Source: Klebsormidium nitens
Taxonomy: Eukaryota; Streptophyta; Klebsormidiophyceae; Klebsormidiales; Klebsormidiaceae
NCBI GenBank assembly: GCA_000708835.1
Contig: DF237057.1
Coordinates: 166,046-193,646 of the forward strand
Reading direction: 5' to 3'
Length of the DNA stretch: 27,601 nt
Part shown: one piece after another, positions 21,101 through 27,601 of the stretch
Layout: each line of letters begins with the position of its first letter
How positions within the stretch are numbered: the first letter of the stretch is position 1
The notes under the pieces: generated by a model
Told to the model about the DNA's origin: nothing
The model's database searches: none
The model's input: only the letters and a program-made list of their open reading frames with translations
Translations under genes and position numbers: made by a program

Positions 21101-24100
21101 CGCATAAGGAAAGCGCCCAATTACCTCCTTCATAAAAAGAGCATGCTGAACGGTTGCTTCCATATTTTTACACTTTTTGAAAGAGCGGACAGCCCTAGCT
21201 ATTGAGGTGGATGATCCTGATGATTGTACCTGCGAGAAATTAACAAACGATCTTCCTCGCTTGAAAGGGGTTAAGATGTAGAGGAACTCAAGGACTTGCC
21301 TGAACTCATCATCTTCGAGTTCGTGAGAGTCCCGACAGCCTTTTGGACAAGCACAAAGCAGTCCCTAAGAAACGCATCACAAGCAATCTCTAAGTCATGC
21401 AAATCAAGTAGCCTCAAACACGAGAGTTTCGACTTAAGATGATCCGAAGACAATGATGCAGAACAGGAGCTTTAAAAGAAGGCTCTAGACGCTTTTCTAG
21501 AAATTTCCGAGTGAGAAGCGTCAGACCCTTTCTTTTCAAGTGCCATGCATAGACCGACCTGGACAAGACGTTTAGCAAACAGACGCCTACCTGCAGAGAC
21601 GTCCCTGGCGCGATCGGCGTGGAGTTCGGCCACGACAGAGACTGCGACCGTGCATCCTCTGCCGCCTCTTCCGGCACCCCCCGGTTCCGTTCATGGGGCA
21701 ATTGCCACCTCGACGTGGCGTCAGCCCACGAGGGCTGCATAGCCTTCCCCAAGGGGTTGACTATGCCATGGTTTGCACCCCCCATAACGCGAGGTTTCTG
21801 GTCAAAGCCAGCGGCAAACACGTGGGGCGAAAACGGAGACGCCCAGTCTGGAGGAAGGGCACCGTACGGCGGCGCTGGGACGGCACGGACTGCGCCAAAC
21901 GGGTACACCATCGGATCGAGGGGGACTTTCGGGTAGGGGGGCACCTTGCTGGGGACGCCGGAGACCCCCCCGAAAAGCTGGGAGTAGACTGGCACGCCCT
22001 GGAGGGGTATCTCGGGGATCCCCCGGTTCAGAACGTGGGCGGGGAGGAGGGGGTATTCTGGCACGACGGCCGGAGGTGTCGGGCGGGTGATCCTGCGGGA
22101 GGGGGGTTCTCGCTGGACGAGCTCCTGCTGTGTGAAAGGGGGGGGCAGCTTGGCGGCGCGCTCGGGGGGGGGCCACAGCGGGGGGACGAGTTCAGCCCAA
22201 TGCCGACTTCGTGCGACATGCCGCTAGACGAGTGCGCCAGAAACGCCTCGACGGACGATCTCAGAGCGGCGGGGTAGTCAAACCCTCGCGCCTTCTGGGG
22301 GACGTTCGCAGCGCGGGGGGGAGGCGGGGAGAGGTTTCCCCGGGACGGTTCCACCCGTGGCCGCTTCGCTTGCTCCCGGGGGCCGGCCTTTCGCCTCTCC
22401 TCTTCGGGGGGGTGGTTGGGAACATGTTGGTGAGGCTGACCCGCCGCCCCCCTGGACCGACCCCACGCGTCCTCCTGCCAGTCCTTGTGGCGTTTCACCC
22501 CCCGTTCGACGTCCGACGTCTCTCTGCTCGTGCCCAGTTCGAGACGCGCAAACCCAACCGAGCCGAGCGGCTGCCCCACCGACCCATGCAAAGTGTCCGT
22601 GTTGCTCATTCGGTTCTGCCGACCCCCCGACTGCAACGCGAGCCCAAGGGAAACGGGGGGGCTGGGAGTGCTCCGTTCAGCTTCCAGAGCCATGCCCCCC
22701 TTATGATGCTGCTCGTCTTTTCGCAGACCCAAAACCCCGGCCTCCGGCCAGTCTTGCCGCCCAATCACGTTGTTCCGCTTCTCAGCCAGTGGGGATTGGG
22801 GGCTAGGGTCGCGGTCCTCCTGCCCTGACCCGCTCCCCCCCTCTGCGAATTCCTGCCCCCCCTCGATGCCGGAGCTGCACCACAGAGACAACCCGAGCGG
22901 CACTCTCGCTCGCTTTGGCGCCTCAGGTCTGTGGTCCCCGTTTGCGATCCGCAACTCTAGCTGCACCCCTTCCTCCTCGAGCTGCCTCTGCAAGAGAAGC
23001 TTCTGCTGGCGTTGCCTAGCGGCAGGTGAAAGCGCCCTCCCCTGAGAGGGCCCCCCCCTCGGAGACTGGAAGCTGTGCTGCCGCTGATCCCCCCCCGCAA
23101 GCGCCAGTTTGTCGCCACTGTCCGTGTACCCCCCCGGCAGGCCCTGCGAATCGACGTCAGCTTCAGCCCCACTGCTGTGGGGGCTAAGTGAATCTTCCCC
23201 GCTTCGGCTTGACGACTCCTTCCGAAGAGAAGACTCCGCCCCAGCCTTTGCGCACCCCCGCTGCATCCGTTCGATCCCATTATCGAGCCCTGCGTACAGC
23301 TGTCGTGCCTCCCTAGCACGCACGATCTTCGCGGCCGCCTCCGCCTCCCTCTCCGCTTGCAACCGCACCGCCCGGGCCTCGTCGCTCTCTTTCAGCAGGT
23401 CCAACTCCGCTGTCGCAATCTCGGCTCGCAGGTCCCGGCTTGCGATCGTCGTCCATCCGTTCTCCCAAAACTCCTCGTGCCCGGCCCTCCCCCCCGAAAG
23501 CACGCTCGACTTCGGCGGGCTCTTTCCAAACTGCGCCCCCGGGTCTGCCAGATCCAGCCCTCTCAACCGAGGAGCACTCAGCTGATCCAACTTTGCTGCA
23601 TGCCCGTTCTCTTTCTCCAGACCCCCCTCAGCTGGCAAAGTCCTCCCAGGGTGGTAGAACGCTGGCTTGCTGGCAACGCCCAAGCCTCCAAAAGCCCCCA
23701 GTGGTCGTGCAGTCCTCCCATGCATGGGGGGAGAGTGCAACACCACCCCATCCGGGGCAAGCAGTTCACTAGTCAGCCCGGTCGTGCCGGTGTCACTGTG
23801 CTTCGGCACAAACCCTTTCTGAAACTTTTCAGGGGGGTTCCACCCCACTTCCTCCACCCCCCTGTCGGCAGGGACTACTAGCTTCGACCGAGGGGGGCTG
23901 AATCCTAGGCCGAACTTGTCTGGAGGACCCTCGCTTTTTGAGGTGGGAATGACAACGGTTGCAGGGCCACTGGGAATTGGCAGGGAAGCGGTCCTCTGAA
24001 GTGGGGCAGGGCCTTCTGCTGGGGTCGCAGGCTCGTCGAGCGGAACCTAACGCCAAGAGGGAGTCACAAGATTTAGAGCTTGTCATCCAAGACCACGATA

Positions 24101-26227
24101 TGAAGCAAAGAAAATTATATAACGTCCCGAGGAAGCACTGGCGTTGCCTGTTCAACGATCTCTTCTGTCTTTACAAGGGAATCTTGGGGAAGTGCGTCTA
24201 CGTACACAAAACATGAAAAGAGTTTCGACTTGGAAACCTCAGCTCAAAGCTGCCAAAACCGGTTCAGATACAACATCTTGGCTGGCCAGCAGCCCCATGT
24301 CCGCATGCTTTCATACAACTCAATTCAAGCAGATGACAGCTTTGTATGTCCTTGAGTTATTCTACAACAATGCAATAAAAGAAAAAAGCGAAGCCTTTCA
24401 CCTGACACCCTCAGAGAAGGCACTTCATGCACAACAAGCGGCCACTGAACTGCACACCTTATAACCTTTCCCCTCAAGCATGAATCCTTCCCTCCGTATG
24501 TCTCAACTTTAAACTAGACACACAGCCAGGAACTCCAAATCTGAGCTCCCAAACAAGGTCCAACATAAATACTCCGGACATCGAACAACTAAAACGTTGC
24601 AGACCTGCCAGACCTTTGAATCACCGCATATCAGGCCTTTATTTTCAAGGGCCAAACACAGCCACCAAATCCATGGCATTGAGCACCTAAAGCAAGGAGC
24701 TTCTCGTATCTGTATGCAATTGCCAATTCCGGGGCTGAGAAACCAGGAGAAGACTTAGAGCGCAACCTCACCTTGGCCCGCTTCGGTTGCGACGCTTCGA
24801 GCAGAAGGTGGAGAGGGAATTTGTCCAAGCAACGCGCGATGCCGGCTACGCACTCGTCGACCTCTTTGCGCTGGGGCTCATCTAGGGTCACCGGAAGAAC
24901 CAGTTGCCTGCAAATAGGTGACGAAATAATGAGCAACAAAGAGCTGTAGAATGAGGGCAAACGGGTCTAGGTATTGCTCTCTAGGTCGTTCTTCGAGGAC
25001 TTGTGTGCGAAAAGAAGTACGTGACAAGAGGGAAGCGGTCAGAAGGAAGTATCGGCGAGCTGATCGCCCCAATGTCAGCTATCCCCTTTGCAGCCACTTC
25101 CCAGCTTGGCACACACACTAGAGGAATAAGAAGTTAAAAACGTAAGGGTATAATTCAAGCATCTGCCTTAAGACCTCACTTACTGAATCAAACCTTGACA
25201 AAGCGGGTAGGAAGCTGAGTATTCTTCACAAGAGCAGGGGGGAACTTGCAGATGCAGCTACTCTGACTGATGAGAAAAATTGACTGCACATCCACCAACT
25301 AAGCTATTTCTGATTCTAATTCGTCTAAACGAAACCATGAAGGGACATTGACTATGATGAAAAGAATGACCCTCTTGCTGTTGTCCTTTAAGGTGACTCT
25401 GCTAAGGGAATCATGTAGCCAGTGCATGGGGTGCTGGATGATGCAACCAATCTGTCATACTTCGGCTAGCCTATGGGGTTACACAAGAGTCACCAGTCAA
25501 CTTGCCTATGCCTAAGAGCACAGATGAAACACTAGAATGATGATCATGCACCTGCTTAAGGGCGGAAAAGCTTTCCGACTCAGAAAGTAACTGCAATCAC
25601 CAAGAATGATAAGATCCTTGTGATGTTCTTATGAGGCAGACAGTATCCAGATCATCTGAATTGCACGAAACGAAGTGCTAAATACATACGAAAATTGTGG
25701 GGAACAGCTGCAGTTTGCCACAAGAGGCAACAAGAACTCAAGGCATTTCCCGTTCCCATTGAGCTACATCATATGTTGAGTGGACAACTGATCAGAGTTT
25801 CTCGTAAGCATCTCTTGACTGAACGGTTGACACCACAGGTACAATCCCCTGGTTAAGGCCTTCTGGCAATGAGCAGGACCTTTTGCGGCTTAACATTGGT
25901 CAAAAGAGCAGTGTTTGTGTCACTTGAAATCTTACAAGATGCTTGATCAATGCCAAAGCGCAATTGCAAGAGAAAGCGGCACAATTGCCTTGTGCTAAAA
26001 GTGTTTCAGAGGAATTGCGTCTCCCCATTCCATCCTAATTCAATTTTGGCATTTGCTCACCCATTCACAAGTGCCTGCGCCTGATCGTGCAACTTCTTCA
26101 GGCTCTCCAAGGATGCTGGAGCCACTTTCCGCTCGGTGCTTGGGTTTTCTAGGATTTTGACGACAACCGGGAGGCGGTTGACTAAAACCTGCCATTTCAA
26201 ATCCCCGCCCTGCCTATTCGCCGCCAT
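18120..26227 (-). CDS. Large Pro-rich, probably nuclear protein with coiled coil and DLNxxP motif
   Basis: Minus-strand exons: 26227-26061, 24907-24772, 24046-21591 (contains a frame break), 20781-19759 and 18833-18120, about 1,500 residues. Introns have GT/AG ends and matching phases (2, then 0, 0, 0). The start is GGTATGGCGGCG at 26227. The first 101 residues (LKWQVLVNRLPVVVKILEN, then EVDECVAGIARCLDKFPLHL) form a compact helical domain I do not recognise. Residues about 305-364 are charged and helical (RDLRAEIATAELDLLKESDE, LQAEREAEAAAKIVRAREAR), a likely coiled coil; another short one is near 445-470. The rest is Pro/Tyr/Ser-rich. LDLNQPPP at 20565-20542 fits the plant DLNxxP repression (EAR) motif. 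The C terminus has basic clusters (RKKRSS, PPKKRSP) typical of nuclear localisation. A transcription or chromatin cofactor is the best guess. Joining the first two exons to the rest rests on phase and strand only. Confidence 0.68.
20542..20565 (-). other. DLNxxP-type EAR-like motif within the large protein
   Basis: The codons read LDLNQPPP. In plants, DLNxxP and LxLxL motifs recruit TOPLESS-type co-repressors. This match sits in a disordered Pro-rich stretch, where such motifs usually work. A six-residue motif can arise by chance in a Pro-rich protein, so function is inferred. Confidence 0.5.
22031..22223 (-). other. Reading-frame discontinuity in the large gene
   Basis: The frame running down from 24046 stays open to a stop just below 22031. 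The frame that leads correctly into the 21591 splice donor is open only below a TAG at 22226-22224. Both frames are open in this overlap. The span 24046-21591 is 2,456 bases, two more than a multiple of three, although the acceptor and donor phases are both 0. One extra base, or an unseen intron, is needed. G runs on the plus strand at 22138-22145, 22164-22172 and 22180-22185 are natural places for a length error. Confidence 0.75.
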
Positions 26228-27220
26228 ACCCCCTGAGGGCAAAATTCTTCTTCTTCCCGCATCGAGATGTTCAATCAAATGCCACGCCCCTCGTCTGCTT
26301 CCGACGTCTCTTCTAAGATCATCACGGCCTTCGTTTGCGATCAGCTCAATTGGCAACAAACTTCACAAGAGGTTCACAAGTCCCAAACAAAACCATTGCC
26401 TCAATTCAAAAACGTGCGGCTGTGGCTCTTGTCCTGGATTCCAACTCACTTCCCTGCCTCTAGTCTCCAGAAGCCCCTTCCCTGCCTTTGAGAAGCATGG
26501 CGGAAACGACCGCAGGGCATGCTCCAGAATACGGTATGCAGGCTGTTCCAATGGCAACAGTATGCGCCATGTCATGTCATTGTTAACAGTCTTCAGCTGA
26601 GTGGACATATTTTGGTCGGTAGGCGATGAACCGGGGAGAATCGAAGCTGCCCCGGGCTAACCATAGCTTGACCCGGAAACCTGAAGATGGCTCTGTCAGA
26701 AAAAGGCTCAAAGGTGGGGTTAAGTGTAACGAGGCCCAGGCAACACGAAACCGGGGCGCGCGATGGGAGCCCGACCACCAATTGGTTGAACCCCTAGATA
26801 TACCTACTAGTACTGTTCCTGGTCAGCAGCTGAGTAGCCCATGTGAGATTGTCAGAAGCACGTGAAGTTCATCACGTGCACAAGAGTTTGTCAGCCAGGA
26901 GTTGGGAAACACTCAAAGATACTCAGATTGCAAACGCACGCGGGCCAGGAGCTGGAAAATCTTGGTCCTACGTGGCAAAAAGCTCGGCAAAGCTGGAGGT
27001 TCACACTGCTCCACGTGTTGACTCGTGATGCATCGTGAGAGAACGCGCGCGCATCAAAGACGTTCCGGTTCCGCGAGACGCTTCGGTGTCCATTCCGTCA
27101 GACCAATGAAGTCACGGAACATAATACCTAGTAGTGATTGAAAAATTGACAAGTGACGACAGCCGTGATTATGCCCCACACTACCCACCAGTGTTCGACA
27201 CGAGCCGTCACACCAGGCAA
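26228..27220. promoter_or_regulatory. Upstream region of the large minus-strand gene
   Basis: About 1 kb upstream of the start codon at 26227 on the minus strand. It should contain that gene's promoter and 5' UTR. No open frame with protein-like composition and no RNA gene were found. Nothing clearly marks the transcription start. Confidence 0.45.
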
Positions 27221-27225
27221 ACGTC

Positions 27226-27377
27226 AGCCGACGGGATTGCCACCCGGCCGACTCAACCGAGGGGCGTCGGCCGAAAAGCCGACAAAATCGAGGTATATCT
27301 GAGGGGTTTGGCTGACACAAGCCGACCGGTTCCCAGGTCCAGCCGACTAAACGGAGAACAGTCGGCTCCCAGCCGAC
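27226..27377. promoter_or_regulatory. Cluster of eight RCCGAC (DRE/CRT-like) motifs
   Basis: AGCCGAC or GGCCGAC occurs at 27226, 27246, 27277, 27320, 27341 and 27371, and its reverse complement GTCGGCC or GTCGGCT at 27266 and 27361. That is eight in 152 bases. RCCGAC is the core bound by DREB/CBF factors in land plants, and such clusters occur in stress-responsive promoters. The controlled gene could lie beyond the right end of the window or be the minus-strand gene 1 kb away. A repeat-derived origin is equally possible. Confidence 0.55.
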
Positions 27378-27458
27378 AAAATAAAAATTCCGTGTCGAAC
27401 GCTGCTACCCAACTGCACGGCACCGGGCAGGGGTGCGGAGTCCGGACAGGATTTTGCC

Positions 27459-27532
27459 CCGGGGCGCTTGTGTGCCCCGGCCCTCGATCTGCCCGAGGGC
27501 GCAGGATATTTCCCGGGGGCGCTCCGCGCCCC
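27459..27532. repeat. Two short GC-rich hairpins near the window end
   Basis: CCGGGGC at 27459-27465 pairs with GCCCCGG at 27474-27480 over an 8-base loop. GGGGCG at 27516-27521 pairs with CGCCCC at 27527-27532 over five bases. Both are short and could be incidental in this GC-rich stretch. Confidence 0.5.
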
Positions 27533-27601
27533 ATATTCTGCGCCCCACCAGCCCCCCCCTCTGGAAATAAAACTGCACAGTGCACATGGCTGCCATGTGG
27601 C

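Noticed and set aside
27253-27585. Minus-strand open frame at the right end
   Set aside because: It runs through the RCCGAC cluster and GC hairpins and lacks any recognisable motif; it could be part of an element outside the window, but this cannot be supported here.

Overview
The window is nuclear DNA of a plant-lineage eukaryote. Genes are split by spliceosomal introns of about 0.4-1.5 kb with GT/AG borders. Exons are GC-rich with long G or C runs, while introns and spacers are closer to 50% GC. A cilium gene (IFT20) sits beside plant-style CCCH-finger and DLNxxP-containing proteins, which suggests a streptophyte alga or other flagellated early plant. A Klebsormidium-like alga would fit, but that is inference. 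No tRNA, rRNA, CRISPR or complete transposon was seen.

Layout. (1) 245-4146 (+): a four-exon gene for a 508-residue protein with three CCCH zinc fingers and a Gly/Pro/Phe-rich tail. (2) 5949-9965 (+): a five-exon glutathione S-transferase (GST) with a disordered Gln/Pro/Gly extension of about 210 residues. (3) 11649-13319 (-): a three-exon gene for the intraflagellar transport protein IFT20, 130 residues. (4) 14053-14253 (+): a single-exon 66-residue basic protein, probably mitochondrial ribosomal protein bL31. (5) 14422-16439 (+): a two-exon acidic protein of unknown function. (6) 18120-26227 (-): a large multi-exon gene for a Pro-rich, probably nuclear protein of about 1,500 residues, unrecognised, with a coiled coil and a DLNxxP (EAR-like) motif. 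The spacers between and around these genes hold only short repeats and palindromes.

The most unusual feature is in the GST gene. Intron 2 is largely a decayed tandem array, with a period of roughly 102-143 bp, of the junction between the intron end and the start of exon 3. Each clear copy repeats a CTAAC-like branch site, the acceptor region and the first exon codons. Intron 3 carries decayed copies of the opposite junction, the end of exon 3 with its donor. This looks like intron growth by repeated duplication of splice junctions. Other points of interest are a foldback repeat inside the intron of the acidic-protein gene, a reading-frame discontinuity in C-rich sequence of the large gene, and a dense cluster of RCCGAC motifs near the right end.

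The genes do not form a pathway. IFT20 and the bL31-like gene are divergent and share a 733-bp promoter region. GST and IFT20 converge, as do the acidic-protein gene and the large gene.
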